From Rhodospirillaceae bacterium (GTDB lineage: Bacteria > Pseudomonadota > Alphaproteobacteria > Thalassobaculales > Thalassobaculaceae), in the NCBI GenBank assembly GCA_002708305.1, contig PANE01000022.1, positions 97,915 to 140,338 of the forward strand: 42,424 nt of DNA. The letters are read 5' to 3'. The translations under genes and the position numbers were made by a program. Every line of letters starts with the position of its first letter. Position 1 is the stretch's first letter. This document shows positions 1-10,883 of the stretch, piece by piece. The notes beneath the pieces are model-generated. The model worked only from the letters and a program-made list of their open reading frames with translations. It had not been told where the DNA came from and ran no database searches.

Positions 1-1259
1 AGGAAACGGATTGCGCGGAATTTATATGTGTAGAAAATCCTCGACGTCAATTTGCGCTAATTGCAGCAGAATTTTATAAAGAACAGCCAAACTATATTGC
101 AGCTGTTACGGGAACTAATGGAAAAACCTCGGTAGTGGAATTTGCCCGTCAACTATGGACAATGCAAGGTAAAGCGTGCGCAAGTTTAGGTACACTGGGG
201 ATCAGCGGGGAGAATATCGATTTAGAGTCAAGTCTTACATCTCCTGATATAGTTTCATTGCACTCAAATCTGCGTCTCCTTAGTCAAAAAGGAATAACTA
301 ACCTAGCTATCGAAGCCTCGAGTCATGGATTGGATCAAAATCGTTTAGATGGATTGGTTATTAACTCTGCTGCTTTCACTAACTTAACTCTTGACCATCT
401 AGATTATCATTTAAACCTTAACTCTTATTTTTTTGCAAAAGCTCGTTTATTTTTGGAATTATTACACAAAGATGGCATTGCAGTTTTAAATGCAGACAGT
501 CCTTATTTTCAAAAGTTAGAGAATATTTGCATCGATAGAGAAATTTCAATTTTCAGTTATGGGTATTCGATGGATGCAAATATAAGAATCGTCCGTTTAA
601 GTCCCATGGCTAAAGGCCAACAAGTTGAATTAGAAACAAATGGTCAGAGGTTCGATCTCTTTTTATCGCTGATGGGCGAATTTCAGTTATTCAACGCGTT
701 AGCTGCCTTAGGGCTAGTCAGCAATGGAAGGCCTGCCAGTGTAGAAAGTCATCTTAATAATTTTCAATATTTGTGTGGTGTTCGTGGTCGTCTTGAATAT
801 ATAGGAAGTCATAAAAGTGGAGCGCCAATTCTTGTCGACTATGCCCATACCCCAGATGCTTTGGAAAATATCCTTTCGTCCTTGAGGCCTCACGTTAAAG
901 GTAGGTTAGTTTGTGTCTTTGGCGCTGGTGGGGATCGAGATAAGGAAAAACGACCTCTAATGGGGATGGTTGTGGAAAAGTTCGCAGACACGATCATTGT
1001 CACTGATGATAATCCAAGGTCCGAAAACCCTACAGAGATTCGGAAAGCAATACTGATGGGTTGCCCATCGGGCCAGAACGTGGGGGAGCGTTCTGAAGCT
1101 ATAAATGTTGCACTTTCGACTTTAAAAGAGAGAGACTTATTAGTAATTGCTGGAAAAGGTCACGAGACTAGCCAGGAAGTTGATAACAAAATCATTGAGT
1201 TTGATGATGCAGCATTCGTAAAGGCCCAGTTAAATAAAGTTAATCTGGCAGTTCAATGA
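1..1259 (+). CDS. murE: UDP-MurNAc-L-Ala-D-Glu:meso-diaminopimelate ligase (5' truncated)
   Basis: Cytoplasmic Mur ligase that adds the third residue of the peptidoglycan stem peptide using ATP. The reading frame is open from base 3 to the TGA at 1257-1259 and continues upstream of the window, so the N-terminal UDP-binding domain is missing. The Mur-ligase P-loop (TGTNGKTS) is encoded at about 108-131, upstream of the first ATG at 135, so that ATG is not the start. The TDDNPRSENP segment near the C-terminus carries the DNPR motif, which in this family specifies meso-diaminopimelate rather than lysine. The stop overlaps the murF start (ATGA), as expected for a translationally coupled dcw operon. 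Confidence 0.96.
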   Translation, partial: ETDCAEFICVENPRRQFALIAAEFYKEQPNYIAAVTGTNGKTSVVEFARQLWTMQGKACASLGTLGISGENIDLESSLTSPDIVSLHSNLRLLSQKGITNLAIEASSHGLDQNRLDGLVINSAAFTNLTLDHLDYHLNLNSYFFAKARLFLELLHKDGIAVLNADSPYFQKLENICIDREISIFSYGYSMDANIRIVRLSPMAKGQQVELETNGQRFDLFLSLMGEFQLFNALAALGLVSNGRPASVESHLNNFQYLCGVRGRLEYIGSHKSGAPILVDYAHTPDALENILSSLRPHVKGRLVCVFGAGGDRDKEKRPLMGMVVEKFADTIIVTDDNPRSENPTEIRKAILMGCPSGQNVGERSEAINVALSTLKERDLLVIAGKGHETSQEVDNKIIEFDDAAFVKAQLNKVNLAVQ

Positions 1260-2698
1260 CTAGCGGTCTTTGGAAAAGTAGCGTTGTAGAGAATATTACC
1301 GGTGGAAAGTGCGTTGGAGCTCCTTGGGTGGCTCAAGGTGTTTCCTTTGATAGTCGTTTAATTCGCCCGGGAGATCTTTTTCTAGCTTTAAATGGAGGGG
1401 AGCGGGATGGTCATGACTTTCTTGCGGAAGCCTTTGTAAACGGTGCGGTTGTTGCTGTTGTAGAAAAAATACCAGAAAATAATAATGGGGACGGTTCTTT
1501 TTTGCTTGTAGATAATGTCTATGAAGCATTGCAGGACTTGGCACTAGAAGCCAGGGTGCGAGCTCCTGCAACTATAGTGGCCGTGACTGGTAGTGTAGGA
1601 AAGACAAGCACCAAAGATGCATTGGCTGCGGCATTATTTAAATCATGTAAAGTTCATTCTACGTCAGGGAATTTAAATAATCATATTGGACTGCCCCTTA
1701 GCTTAGCTCGTATGCCAAAAGAAACGAAGTTTGGTGTGTTCGAATTAGGGATGAACCACTCTGGGGAGATTAGAAATTTATCGAATTTGATTAAGCCCGA
1801 CCTAGCAATAATTACTAATGTGAATGCTGTACACTTAGAACATTTTGAAAACGAACAAGGCATAGCAGAAGCTAAAGCAGAGATTTTCCAGGGAATGCCC
1901 AGTGATGGGCAGGTGATTTTATACTCGGATAATCGATGGAGTCAGTTTCTTGCGAGTAAAGCTCGTGAGGCTAGTATAAAAAATATAATTACATTTGGCA
2001 GCGATGCTTCTTGTGCTGTTCGACTATCTAATTTTGAACCTAATCAAAACGGTAGCTTGATTGAGATAGAAATTTCGGGAAAGACAATTAGATATACGCT
2101 GGACGTTGTTGGCAAGCACATAGCAATAAATACTGTCGGTGTTATTGCTTGCGTGTACGCATTAGGTTGCGATGTAGATTTTGCTATAGATTCTTTTCGG
2201 TCTATTTGTCTAGGTAAAGGCAGAGGCAAACATATTAGAATCCCTCTTGGAACTGTGGGCGAATTAAACCTTATTGATGAGAGCTATAATGCAAACCCCA
2301 CAGCAATGCGGGCCGCTTTTGCAGCTTTTGGTCTCACAAAGATAAATAATGGTGGACGCCGGATAGCGATCCTAGGTGACATGTTAGAGCTAGGTCCAAG
2401 TGGCGCTTTATTACATGCGAATCTTATTGATGATCTAATTGCATCCAAGCCAGATATGGTGGTAACCGTTGGCTTATTGATGAAGAATTTACATGACAAA
2501 ATTCCAGCAGAAATAACTCGTATGCATGCGAACAACAGTTGTGACATTGCCAAAAACATCCCCCAAAATTTAAGAGTAGGCGATCTTATTCTTGTAAAGG
2601 GTTCGCTAGGAACAAATATGGCACCAATTGTTACGGCTATAGAAAATTTGGGTTTAAAATCAGGCCTCCCTGTTGAGTCTCATGAGATGCGGAGCTGA
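1256..2698 (+). CDS. murF: UDP-MurNAc-tripeptide:D-alanyl-D-alanine ligase
   Basis: Adds D-Ala-D-Ala to the UDP-MurNAc-tripeptide, the last cytoplasmic step of stem-peptide synthesis. The 480-residue protein has an N-terminal substrate domain with the SFDSR motif, then the P-loop TGSVGKTST at residues 111-119, a central ATPase domain with [10 protein letters not shown], and a C-terminal domain containing DESYNANP, all typical of MurF. The ATG overlaps the murE stop by four bases. The next gene, mraY, begins five bases after the stop. Length and motif order are normal, with no sign of damage. Confidence 0.97.
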   Translation: MTSGLWKSSVVENITGGKCVGAPWVAQGVSFDSRLIRPGDLFLALNGGERDGHDFLAEAFVNGAVVAVVEKIPENNNGDGSFLLVDNVYEALQDLALEARVRAPATIVAVTGSVGKTSTKDALAAALFKSCKVHSTSGNLNNHIGLPLSLARMPKETKFGVFELGMNHSGEIRNLSNLIKPDLAIITNVNAVHLEHFENEQGIAEAKAEIFQGMPSDGQVILYSDNRWSQFLASKAREASIKNIITFGSDASCAVRLSNFEPNQNGSLIEIEISGKTIRYTLDVVGKHIAINTVGVIACVYALGCDVDFAIDSFRSICLGKGRGKHIRIPLGTVGELNLIDESYNANPTAMRAAFAAFGLTKINNGGRRIAILGDMLELGPSGALLHANLIDDLIASKPDMVVTVGLLMKNLHDKIPAEITRMHANNSCDIAKNIPQNLRVGDLILVKGSLGTNMAPIVTAIENLGLKSGLPVESHEMRS

Positions 2699-2703
2699 TA
2701 GTA

Positions 2704-3789
2704 ATGCTATATAATTATTTGGTACCTTTATCAGAAGACTTTCAAATTTTTAATCTTTTCAGGTACTTAACCTTTCGTGCCGGGGGAGCAATTTTAACTT
2801 CTTTAATCATAAGTTTTATAATTGGTCCTAAGATGATTTATTGGCTGCGTTGCAAACAAGGTGAAGGTCAACCAATTAGAGACGATGGTCCAGAAACGCA
2901 TTTGCTCAAAAAAGGCACCCCAACGATGGGGGGGCTGATGATCCTTATTGCGCTATCTATTTCAACTATACTTTGGGCAGATATGTCCAACCGATATATT
3001 TGGGCTGTTCTATTCGTTTCTATAGCTTTTGGCTTTATAGGCTTTTTAGACGATTTCTTAAAAATTCGCCATGGCAGTTCAAGCGGACTTTCCTCAGGAT
3101 TAAAGCTTCTTATTCAGATGTTCTTTGGTTTTGCTGTGACGTATATAATAGTTGGTTTGTTTGAGCCTAGTATGAAAAATAGTTTAAGTGTTCCTTTTTT
3201 CAAAGATTTTATAATTGACTTGGGTTGGTTCTTTTTACCATTTTCTGTCCTCGTAATCGTTGGGGCATCAAATGCTGTTAATCTTACTGATGGGTTAGAC
3301 GGTTTGGCAATTGTCCCAGTAATGATTGCTGGAGGCTGTTTTGCTCTGATTGCTTATCTCGTTGGGAATATAGTTTTTTCTAATTATTTACAAATTCACC
3401 ATGTTATTGGTGCAGGTGAATTATCTATTTTTTGTGGTGCATTAATCGGTTCTGGTTTGGGTTTTTTGTGGTTTAACGCGCCGCCAGCAATGGTTTTTAT
3501 GGGAGATACCGGATCCTTATCGCTTGGGGGAGCATTAGGAACTATCAGCATTATAACTAAGCACGAATTAGTTCTAGTCATCATTGGTGGATTATTTGTT
3601 TTAGAAACTGCATCAGTAATTGTTCAGGTCGCTTCCTTTAAGCTCACGGGAAAAAGAGTATTTAAGATGGCCCCGTTGCATCACCATTTTGAAAAAAAGG
3701 GCTGGGCTGAGCCTACAATTGTAATAAGGTTTTGGATAATTGCATTTATCTTGGCTTTAGTTGGTCTTTCTACCCTGAAGTTGAGATAA
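2704..3789 (+). CDS. mraY: Phospho-MurNAc-pentapeptide transferase
   Basis: Integral inner-membrane enzyme that transfers phospho-MurNAc-pentapeptide to undecaprenyl phosphate to make lipid I. The 361-residue protein is strongly hydrophobic, with about ten membrane segments. It shows the family motifs: the Asp-Asp pair in [19 protein letters not shown] in the middle, and the His cluster [13 protein letters not shown] near the C-terminus. It sits between murF and murD with gaps of five and four bases. The length matches the usual 360 residues. Confidence 0.97.
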   Translation: MLYNYLVPLSEDFQIFNLFRYLTFRAGGAILTSLIISFIIGPKMIYWLRCKQGEGQPIRDDGPETHLLKKGTPTMGGLMILIALSISTILWADMSNRYIWAVLFVSIAFGFIGFLDDFLKIRHGSSSGLSSGLKLLIQMFFGFAVTYIIVGLFEPSMKNSLSVPFFKDFIIDLGWFFLPFSVLVIVGASNAVNLTDGLDGLAIVPVMIAGGCFALIAYLVGNIVFSNYLQIHHVIGAGELSIFCGALIGSGLGFLWFNAPPAMVFMGDTGSLSLGGALGTISIITKHELVLVIIGGLFVLETASVIVQVASFKLTGKRVFKMAPLHHHFEKKGWAEPTIVIRFWIIAFILALVGLSTLKLR

Positions 3790-3793
3790 TAGA

Positions 3794-5206
3794 ATGATAG
3801 TGGCAAAAAGTTATTCAGGTAAGAGGGTCGCGGTAATGGGACTGGCACTCTCTGGCCAGTCGGCTGTCGCTGCCCTTAAGGCGGGAGGGGCGGACGTGAT
3901 CGCTTGGGACGATAATGGTTCAAAATGCAAAGAAACCGAACCCTTGGGAGCCTGCATAACAGACTTAAAAGAAGAAGACTTTACCAAGATTGATGCACTT
4001 GTATTGAGCCCGGGTATACCCCACTCTTATCCGAAGCCACACGAAGTTGTAGAACAAGCGAAAAAAGCAAACACGCCTGTAATAGGTGATATAGAAATAT
4101 TTGCTACCAATTATGTAAAACCTCGAATTATCGGTATTACGGGAACCAATGGAAAATCTACAACAACTTCCTTGATAGGTCATATTTTAAAATATGCTCA
4201 AATACCGCATGAAGTAGGCGGGAATATAGGCCATCCTGCTTTGAGTTTTGAAAATGATACTAATATAATATACCAAGTTTTAGAGCTTAGCTCATACCAA
4301 CTTGAGTTGGCACCATCACTTTCTTGTGAAATTGGAGTGATTCTAAATATTTCACCAGATCATCTCGACCGACATGGTGATATGCGAGGTTACATTAAAG
4401 CAAAATCAAAAATTATAGAAGGACTCACCAATAACGGAACTGCTGTCATTGGTATTGACGACCCTGACTCTCGTTACATAGGAGAAGGGTTAAGACAAAA
4501 TAACTGTAAAAATCTGTCTATTCAATACGTATCAGGCAACCATCTTCCCAAGAATGGAGTTGGTATTGTTGATGGCTGTGTTGTGAGTTACGTCAACGCT
4601 GAAGAAAGCATAATTGTTGATTTGAACGGTAATACAACCCTACCGGGAACTCATAATCAACAGAATGCAGCCGCTGCCACATCAGTCGCCTTAACAATTG
4701 GGATTTCTCCAGAAATTATAAAGGCGGCTATTTTAACCTTCTCCGGACTGCCACATCGACAAGAACTAATAGGGTCATACAAGAATTTAACTTTTGTGAA
4801 TGATTCAAAAGCTACAAACGCTGATGCTACCGCGCGAGCATTAAGTTGTTATAAATCAATTTACTGGATTGCTGGAGGCCGAGCTAAGCAGGGAGGAATA
4901 GAGTCGCTTGGGAAATATTTTCCAAATATAAAACATGCCTTCTTGTTTGGTGAGTGTGCAAAGGAATTTGCATTAACTTTGGAAGGGAAAGTTGGTTATA
5001 CAATTTGTGACACCATCCATGATATTTTTGATATTATACTAAGCGACTTATACATAGCCGGAAGGCAATATGGGGTAGTGTTGCTTTCGCCAGCGGCAGC
5101 ATCGTTTGATCAATTTTCAAGTTACGAAGTGAGGGGAAATATATTTCGATCGTTAGTAAATGATAAAATAATTGGCAACTCCAAACTTAAGCTCAACTTG
5201 CCATGA
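3794..5206 (+). CDS. murD: UDP-MurNAc-L-alanine:D-glutamate ligase
   Basis: Cytoplasmic ligase that adds D-glutamate to UDP-MurNAc-L-Ala. The N-terminal Rossmann-like domain begins with GKRVAVMGLALSGQSA. The P-loop TGTNGKST lies at residues 116-123, followed by the ELSSYQLE and NISPDHLDRH segments typical of MurD and by FVNDSKATNADAT in the C-terminal domain. At 470 residues it is a normal length for alphaproteobacteria. Its stop overlaps the ftsW start (ATGA). Confidence 0.96.
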   Translation: MIVAKSYSGKRVAVMGLALSGQSAVAALKAGGADVIAWDDNGSKCKETEPLGACITDLKEEDFTKIDALVLSPGIPHSYPKPHEVVEQAKKANTPVIGDIEIFATNYVKPRIIGITGTNGKSTTTSLIGHILKYAQIPHEVGGNIGHPALSFENDTNIIYQVLELSSYQLELAPSLSCEIGVILNISPDHLDRHGDMRGYIKAKSKIIEGLTNNGTAVIGIDDPDSRYIGEGLRQNNCKNLSIQYVSGNHLPKNGVGIVDGCVVSYVNAEESIIVDLNGNTTLPGTHNQQNAAAATSVALTIGISPEIIKAAILTFSGLPHRQELIGSYKNLTFVNDSKATNADATARALSCYKSIYWIAGGRAKQGGIESLGKYFPNIKHAFLFGECAKEFALTLEGKVGYTICDTIHDIFDIILSDLYIAGRQYGVVLLSPAAASFDQFSSYEVRGNIFRSLVNDKIIGNSKLKLNLP

Positions 5207-6327
5207 AATCATTAGCAAGAACCGATAAAAGTTTGATTGGGACCTGGTGGTGGACCGTTGATCGTTGGTCACTAGGAGCACTTTTATTAATCGTAATGTT
5301 TGGCGTTTTAATGGTCTTTGCTGCCAGTCCTGCAGTTGCGGTTCGCCTTAATCTTGAGAGCTATCACTTTGTAAAAAGACATCTAATGATATTTCCTCTT
5401 GGACTAATAATAATTGTTTTGACTTCTTTATTCTCTCCTAAAAGTGTCCGAAGAATCGCTGTTATTGGTTTTGGTGTGAGCGTTGGATTACTCTTTCTTA
5501 CACTTATTTTTGGTTCAGAAATTAAAGGGGCGAAGCGATGGCTGTCTATACTTGGGTTTTCACTACAGGCATCTGAGTTTGTAAAGCCATGTTTTGCGAT
5601 ATTCGCTGCGTGGATGTTTTCTGAATGGCGCCGAAATCCCGGATTCGCTGGCCATTGGATATCGATTTTTTGCTATATTGGTGTGGTTTCCTTATTGCTC
5701 AATCAACCCGATCTGGGGCAGTCCATAATCATATCCGCAGTTTGGTTCTGTCAATTCTTTTTGGCAGGGTTACCAATGATACTAGTCTTTTCGTTCATAA
5801 TGCTTGGTGTGGTAGGCATTGTGGGTGCCTATTTTGGTCTGGAACACGTGCGATCGAGAATTGATCGATTTCTAGATCCGGCTAACGGGGACACTTATCA
5901 AGTTGATCGCTCTTTGGAAGCCTTTGCAAATGGTGGTTTCGTAGGCACTGGTCCTGGGGAGGGGAAAATAAAGGACTTGTTGCCGGATGCACACGCCGAT
6001 TTTATCTTTGCTGTCACGGGTGAAGAATTTGGGGCATTGGTGGCTTTGGCCGTGATTGGAATATTTGGATGTTTAGTCTTAAGGGGCTTTTTGAAATTAA
6101 TTTCAGGGTCTAATCTATTTGTGTTTCTAGCTGCTGGAGGTTTGTTAATCCAGTTTGGGCTACAAGCCTTTATTCATATAGCGTCATCATTACAATTACT
6201 TCCTGCGAAAGGTATGACGCTTCCCTTTATAAGCTACGGTGGCTCCTCTTTTATTGCCTTGTCATTTGGCATGGGTTTTTTCCTCTCTTTGACACGAAAA
6301 AGACCTGGCCGGGAGGAAGATCTATGA
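5203..6327 (+). CDS. ftsW: SEDS-family septal peptidoglycan glycosyltransferase FtsW
   Basis: Polytopic membrane protein of the SEDS family, the septal peptidoglycan polymerase that works with a class B penicillin-binding protein in the divisome. The 374-residue sequence has about ten hydrophobic segments, an extended extracytoplasmic region around GTGPGEGKIKDLLPDAHADFIF, and the conserved PFISYGGSS near the C-terminus. A position between murD and murG, not beside a mrdA-type gene, favours FtsW over RodA. It overlaps both neighbours by four bases. Confidence 0.95.
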   Translation: MKSLARTDKSLIGTWWWTVDRWSLGALLLIVMFGVLMVFAASPAVAVRLNLESYHFVKRHLMIFPLGLIIIVLTSLFSPKSVRRIAVIGFGVSVGLLFLTLIFGSEIKGAKRWLSILGFSLQASEFVKPCFAIFAAWMFSEWRRNPGFAGHWISIFCYIGVVSLLLNQPDLGQSIIISAVWFCQFFLAGLPMILVFSFIMLGVVGIVGAYFGLEHVRSRIDRFLDPANGDTYQVDRSLEAFANGGFVGTGPGEGKIKDLLPDAHADFIFAVTGEEFGALVALAVIGIFGCLVLRGFLKLISGSNLFVFLAAGGLLIQFGLQAFIHIASSLQLLPAKGMTLPFISYGGSSFIALSFGMGFFLSLTRKRPGREEDL

Positions 6328-7499
6328 AGACGCATCGATTTGTGTTAGCTGCTGGTGGAACTGGGGGGCATGTATTCCCTGCTATTAGTTTAGCAGAAGT
6401 TTTAACGAAGAAAGGCCATGAGGTATTATATATTACAGATCCCAGAGGAGCTGGCTTGCAGCCAGTTGATAAAACATGGGTTGTTGAGTGTGTCCCAGCT
6501 GCAACTTTAAGTGTTCAAGGATTGTTGCCGAAACTAAAGGCATTGTGGTGCCTGTTGAGAAGTGTATTGCATGCTCGAAGATTGCTCAAAAATTTTGATG
6601 CTGGGATCATTGTTGGCTTCGGTGGTTATCCCACCGTTGCTCCTGTTTTAGCTGCATTTATCAATCGTCATATTATTATCATTCACGAACAAAATGCTAT
6701 CGTAGGTAGGGCAAATAGATGGCTTTCTAGAATAGCCACCGTGATGGCTACTTCCTTTGAGGGCACATTGGGCGCAGAAATTACTGATTTAGAAATAATA
6801 CGAACAGGGAACCCAGTTCGTTCGGAAATGATAAATGCGCGGGCAACACCTTATCCATCGTTAGATGGGAATAGTCCAATAAATATATTAGTAATTGGAG
6901 GAAGTTTAGGGGCCAAAGTGCTGTCACAAGTTGTTCCCGAGGCTATCTTGTTGTTGCCGGATGCCCTCAGGAAAAATATTATAATAACACAGCAATGCCG
7001 CGAAGACGATATTGCTATGGTTAAATCTACATATGCGAAGGCAAAACAGAAGAGTGAAATTAGAGTATTCTTTGAAAATATATCAGAAAAAATAAGAGAT
7101 GCACATCTTGTAATCTCCCGTTCGGGAGCCTCCACAATAGCGGAGTTAAGTGTTGTTGGTCGGCCTGCTATTTTTGTTCCATACAAGTTCGCTGTAGATG
7201 ACCACCAGCATATCAATGCTAACAGTATGGTCAAAGTCGGCGGTGCTTGGAGTTTCCGTGAGGTTGAGCTGAATTCAAAAATTCTAGCCAAGTTTCTCAA
7301 ATCGATTTTGTCTGATCCAAGAAAACTGACAACGGCAGCAAATGTGGCTTACCACTGTGGTGTCCCAAACTCAGCGGAAAATTTAGCAGACTTTCTCAAT
7401 GACTTAATAGAACAAAACACTCCACAGTTACAATGTGCAGCTTTTAAAGAGAACAGGTTAAAGGATAATCGTGCTCGGATATCAAAGGTGGAGAAATGA
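6324..7499 (+). CDS. murG: UDP-GlcNAc:undecaprenyl-PP-MurNAc-pentapeptide GlcNAc transferase
   Basis: Peripheral inner-membrane GT-B glycosyltransferase that converts lipid I to lipid II. The N-terminal glycine loop [10 protein letters not shown], the [13 protein letters not shown] segment, and the donor-site motif [12 protein letters not shown] followed by DDHQHINA are all present. A strong GGGAGGAAG Shine-Dalgarno stands before the ATG inside the end of ftsW. At 391 residues it is somewhat longer than the roughly 355 of E. coli; the extra part is a polar C-terminal tail of unknown role. The stop overlaps the murC start. Confidence 0.96.
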   Translation: MKTHRFVLAAGGTGGHVFPAISLAEVLTKKGHEVLYITDPRGAGLQPVDKTWVVECVPAATLSVQGLLPKLKALWCLLRSVLHARRLLKNFDAGIIVGFGGYPTVAPVLAAFINRHIIIIHEQNAIVGRANRWLSRIATVMATSFEGTLGAEITDLEIIRTGNPVRSEMINARATPYPSLDGNSPINILVIGGSLGAKVLSQVVPEAILLLPDALRKNIIITQQCREDDIAMVKSTYAKAKQKSEIRVFFENISEKIRDAHLVISRSGASTIAELSVVGRPAIFVPYKFAVDDHQHINANSMVKVGGAWSFREVELNSKILAKFLKSILSDPRKLTTAANVAYHCGVPNSAENLADFLNDLIEQNTPQLQCAAFKENRLKDNRARISKVEK

Positions 7500-9010
7500 A
7501 GAAGCTTCCGATTGATATTGGCATAATTCACTTCGTAGGTATTGGCGGCATCGGTATGAGTGGTATTGCTGAAACCCTGCATAATTTAAAATATGATATT
7601 CAAGGAAGCGATATATCAGAAAGCCCTAACGTTGGTAGGCTTAGGCATTTGGGAATAAAAGTTTTTATAGGACAAAAAGCTCAAAACATTGAGAATGCTT
7701 CTATTGTGGTAGTTTCATCAGCGATAAAGTTTGATAACCCCGAATTGCTAGAAGCTAGAAAATTTCAAATACCGATAGTACACCGTGCCGAAATGTTAGG
7801 TGAGTTAATGCGGCTTAAGTGGTCAATAGCTTGTGCGGGTACCCATGGAAAAACTACTACAACTTCTCTCGTGGCGGCTATGTTAGATGCAGCAAAGTTA
7901 GACCCAACCGTGATTAATGGAGGGGTGATAAACTCATATGGTACAAATGCACGGATTGGAGCTGGGGACTGGATGGTTGTCGAGGCAGATGAATCTGATG
8001 GGACATTCAATAAATTGCCGGCCACTATAGTTATTGTTACAAATATTGATCCAGAACATTTAGATTTTCATGGTGATTTCGAGCAACTGAAGAATGCTTT
8101 TAAAGAATTCATAGCTAATTTGCCGTTTTACGGATTTGCTGTGGTTTGCTTAGACCATCCCGTTGTTAAAGAGGTGATATTGCAGGTTGTAGATCGGCGC
8201 ATCATAACGTATGGCGTTTCTGAAGATTCAGACGTGCGTGTTTTTAATATAAAAAGTGTTGAGAGTGGGACGCGTTTTGATGTTGTTATTCGAGATAAAA
8301 ATAAAATAGATAGTAAGTTGATGTCAGATCTTATGCTGCCAATGTTTGGGCGACACAATGTACTTAATGCACTCGCGTCGGTTACTGTAGCCACTGAAAT
8401 GGGAGTGCCGGAAGCTACTGTTAGGGAGGCTCTTAAGAGTTTTCAGGGGGTAAAAAGAAGGTTTACGAAAACGGGAGAAGTTAATTCAATCACTATAATA
8501 GATGATTATGGTCACCATCCTGTCGAAATTGCTGCCGCGTTAGACGCGAGCAGATTAGCCTGTGGAAACGGTAAGGTGATAGCGATTGTTCAGCCACACC
8601 GTTTCACACGACTAAGAGATCTATTCGATGACTTTTGCTCGTGTTTTTTTGATGCAGATTTTGTCTTTGTAACCGATGTGTACTCGGCTGGTGAAAGTCC
8701 TATCGCTGGTTTTGATAGAGAAACGCTTGTTGCTGGGATAAATAAAAATGGTTCCTGCCACGCATTTTCTCTTGAGGAGCCAATATCAATCGCAACTAAG
8801 ATTGCAGAAATAGCAAACCCGAAAGACTTTGTGATTTTCCTAGGTGCGGGAAATATAACGGAACTAGCGCAAGAATTACCCAAACAATTGGAGCACATAT
8901 TTTCGATAGAAAATGATGAGCCTTCAAATAAAGAAAATAACCAAAAGAACGATCCACGAGTTGGTTTAAGGTTAACAGAAAAAACAACCGAAGCCTTGGT
9001 AACTAAATAA
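7496..9010 (+). CDS. murC: UDP-N-acetylmuramate:L-alanine ligase
   Basis: First amino-acid ligase of the stem peptide, acting in the cytoplasm. Motifs are the N-terminal [14 protein letters not shown] (UDP-MurNAc site), the P-loop GTHGKTTT at 115-122, and the [11 protein letters not shown] and [11 protein letters not shown] segments. At 504 residues it is about 30 longer than many homologues because of a polar, Asn/Lys/Glu-rich C-terminal tail that looks disordered. The stop and the murB start share one base (TAATG). Confidence 0.96.
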   Translation: MKKLPIDIGIIHFVGIGGIGMSGIAETLHNLKYDIQGSDISESPNVGRLRHLGIKVFIGQKAQNIENASIVVVSSAIKFDNPELLEARKFQIPIVHRAEMLGELMRLKWSIACAGTHGKTTTTSLVAAMLDAAKLDPTVINGGVINSYGTNARIGAGDWMVVEADESDGTFNKLPATIVIVTNIDPEHLDFHGDFEQLKNAFKEFIANLPFYGFAVVCLDHPVVKEVILQVVDRRIITYGVSEDSDVRVFNIKSVESGTRFDVVIRDKNKIDSKLMSDLMLPMFGRHNVLNALASVTVATEMGVPEATVREALKSFQGVKRRFTKTGEVNSITIIDDYGHHPVEIAAALDASRLACGNGKVIAIVQPHRFTRLRDLFDDFCSCFFDADFVFVTDVYSAGESPIAGFDRETLVAGINKNGSCHAFSLEEPISIATKIAEIANPKDFVIFLGAGNITELAQELPKQLEHIFSIENDEPSNKENNQKNDPRVGLRLTEKTTEALVTK

Positions 9011-9972
9011 TGAAAAATAATAACCAATTCTCATCAAGCGACAGTGCTCTTATTGCTAGACTGCCGACAGTACGTGGCCGTTATTCAGAAAATGTCGATA
9101 TGAGTTTATTCACTTGGTTTCGTGTGGGAGGGATGGCTGAGGTAATTTTCCGCCCCGCCGATCTTGAAGATTTAAGTGGTTTTTTAGAAAATAAAAAAGA
9201 AAAAAGTCCGGTCACTGTTATTGGCGCTACTTCCAATTTATTAGTACGCGATGGCGGTATCCCTGGTGTTGTTATCAGGTTAGGTAAACCCTTTTCTAAT
9301 ATTGTACCGCTTCAGAAATCTCTTCGTGTAGGTAGCGCAGCTCTCAATAGTCAAGTTTCTAGGGCTGCTTTGAGAGCGGATCGGACTGGTCTAGAATTCT
9401 TGAGTGGGATCCCAGGAACTATAGGTGGTGGATTACGCATGAATGCTGGTTCGTATGGGAGTGAATTTAAGGACATACTGATTGAAGCCGAAATTATGGA
9501 TCCTTTCGGCAACGTGCATGTGTTGTCTGTTGATGAATTGGGATTTAAGTATAGACAGTGTAGTATTGATTCTAACTGGATATTTCTCTCTGCCCTGTTT
9601 AAGGCGCCCTTAGCGGAGCCAGACGAGATAAAAAGCAAAATAGAAAACATTCGATTAAAAAGAATAGATAGTCAACCAATCAAAGAAAAAACGGGTGGAA
9701 GCACTTTTTCGAATCCACAAGGTCATAAAGCATGGCAATTAATAGAAGCTGCTGGCTGCCGTGGAAAACGATTAGGTGCAGCTATGATCTCAAAAAAGCA
9801 TTGCAATTTTTTGATAAACACCGGCAAAGCAACGGCTAGAGAGCTTGAGGAATTAGGCAATTTAGTGAGATGCCGTGTTTTTGATAACTCCGGAGTAAAA
9901 TTAGATTGGGAAATTAAGAGAATAGGATTAACCAAAAAATTCCATCAACTAGATGCTGGAACCTTAAAATGA
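9010..9972 (+). CDS. murB: UDP-N-acetylenolpyruvoylglucosamine reductase
   Basis: FAD- and NADPH-dependent reductase that completes UDP-MurNAc synthesis. The 320-residue protein has the FAD-binding stretch VTVIGATSNLLVRDGG, GTIGGGLRMNAGSYG, and the catalytic-serine loop KTGGSTFSNPQGHKAWQLIEAAGCRG, in the alphaproteobacterial form. It lies between murC and ddl, the usual place in alphaproteobacterial dcw clusters. Its TGA overlaps the ddl ATG. Confidence 0.95.
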   Translation: MKNNNQFSSSDSALIARLPTVRGRYSENVDMSLFTWFRVGGMAEVIFRPADLEDLSGFLENKKEKSPVTVIGATSNLLVRDGGIPGVVIRLGKPFSNIVPLQKSLRVGSAALNSQVSRAALRADRTGLEFLSGIPGTIGGGLRMNAGSYGSEFKDILIEAEIMDPFGNVHVLSVDELGFKYRQCSIDSNWIFLSALFKAPLAEPDEIKSKIENIRLKRIDSQPIKEKTGGSTFSNPQGHKAWQLIEAAGCRGKRLGAAMISKKHCNFLINTGKATARELEELGNLVRCRVFDNSGVKLDWEIKRIGLTKKFHQLDAGTLK

Positions 9973-10883
9973 AGCCACACATAGCCGTGCTTATGGGAGG
10001 TTGGTCTTTGGAACGCGAAGTTTCGTTAGGTACTGGCAAGGCGTGTGCCATAGCCTTAAGAGATGGTGGTTATAAAGTAACAGAAATTGATGTCGATCGA
10101 CAAATAGCTGATGTTTTGAAACAAAACCGACCCGATATTTGTTTTAACGCTTTGCATGGTCCTATGGGTGAAGATGGCAATATTCAGGGACTATTAAACA
10201 TTTTAGGAATCCCATATACGCACTCTGGGGTGCAAGCATCAGCTTTAGCGATGGATAAAGCGCGAGCGAAAGAACTATTCGAACGGGCTGGCTTAAAATG
10301 CCCAAAAGGATCAATTGAAACAAAACACGACATAAGTTTTTTTGATAAACAATCAAAACCATTCGTCATTAAGCCAGTAGATCAAGGGTCAAGCGTTGGG
10401 GTTAATATTGTGAATATTGGTCAAAATAATATTGGTGAAATATTTAGGGATTGGCCTTTTGGTAATAAAGTTCTTGTGGAGGAGTTCATTCCTGGTCGGG
10501 AATTAACCGTTGGTGTCTTCGATGGAGAGCCATTTTGCGTTACTGAGATAACTTCTGAACGGGGTTTTTACGATTATAACGCAAAATATGAAAAAGGTGG
10601 CTCCATTCATATTTTTCCAGCTCAACTTCCGAATGTCATAACAAAACAAGCACTGGAAGCTGCTAGTTGTGCCCATAGGCTACTTGGATGCCGGGGAGTT
10701 ACAAGATCTGATTTTAGATACGACGACACAAGTCGGACACCTGGGGAACTTTATTTCTTAGAAATAAATACCCAACCTGGCATGACAGGTACCTCGTTAG
10801 TTCCAGAACAAGCTGCCTTTAAGGGTATTAATTTCGTAAACCTTGTTTCCAAAATGGTGGAGGTTGCACAATGCGATCTTTAA
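9969..10883 (+). CDS. ddl: D-alanine:D-alanine ligase
   Basis: ATP-grasp ligase that makes the D-Ala-D-Ala dipeptide used by MurF. The 304-residue protein begins with VLMGGWSLEREVSL and has the family's ALHGPMGEDGNIQGLL, PVDQGSSVGV and EINTQPGMT segments; the last carries the metal-binding Glu and Asn. The gene overlaps the ftsQ start by 13 bases. Confidence 0.95.
   Translation: MKPHIAVLMGGWSLEREVSLGTGKACAIALRDGGYKVTEIDVDRQIADVLKQNRPDICFNALHGPMGEDGNIQGLLNILGIPYTHSGVQASALAMDKARAKELFERAGLKCPKGSIETKHDISFFDKQSKPFVIKPVDQGSSVGVNIVNIGQNNIGEIFRDWPFGNKVLVEEFIPGRELTVGVFDGEPFCVTEITSERGFYDYNAKYEKGGSIHIFPAQLPNVITKQALEAASCAHRLLGCRGVTRSDFRYDDTSRTPGELYFLEINTQPGMTGTSLVPEQAAFKGINFVNLVSKMVEVAQCDL

Noticed and set aside
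135-1259. murE starting at the ATG at 135
   Set aside because: The frame is open from base 3 and encodes the essential P-loop before 135; the gene is cut by the window edge.
6851-7300. 149-residue minus-strand ORF inside murG
   Set aside because: It is antisense to well-conserved murG sequence and has no start signal or family features.
8590-9027. 145-residue minus-strand ORF across the murC end
   Set aside because: It is a frame shadow of murC with no supporting signals.
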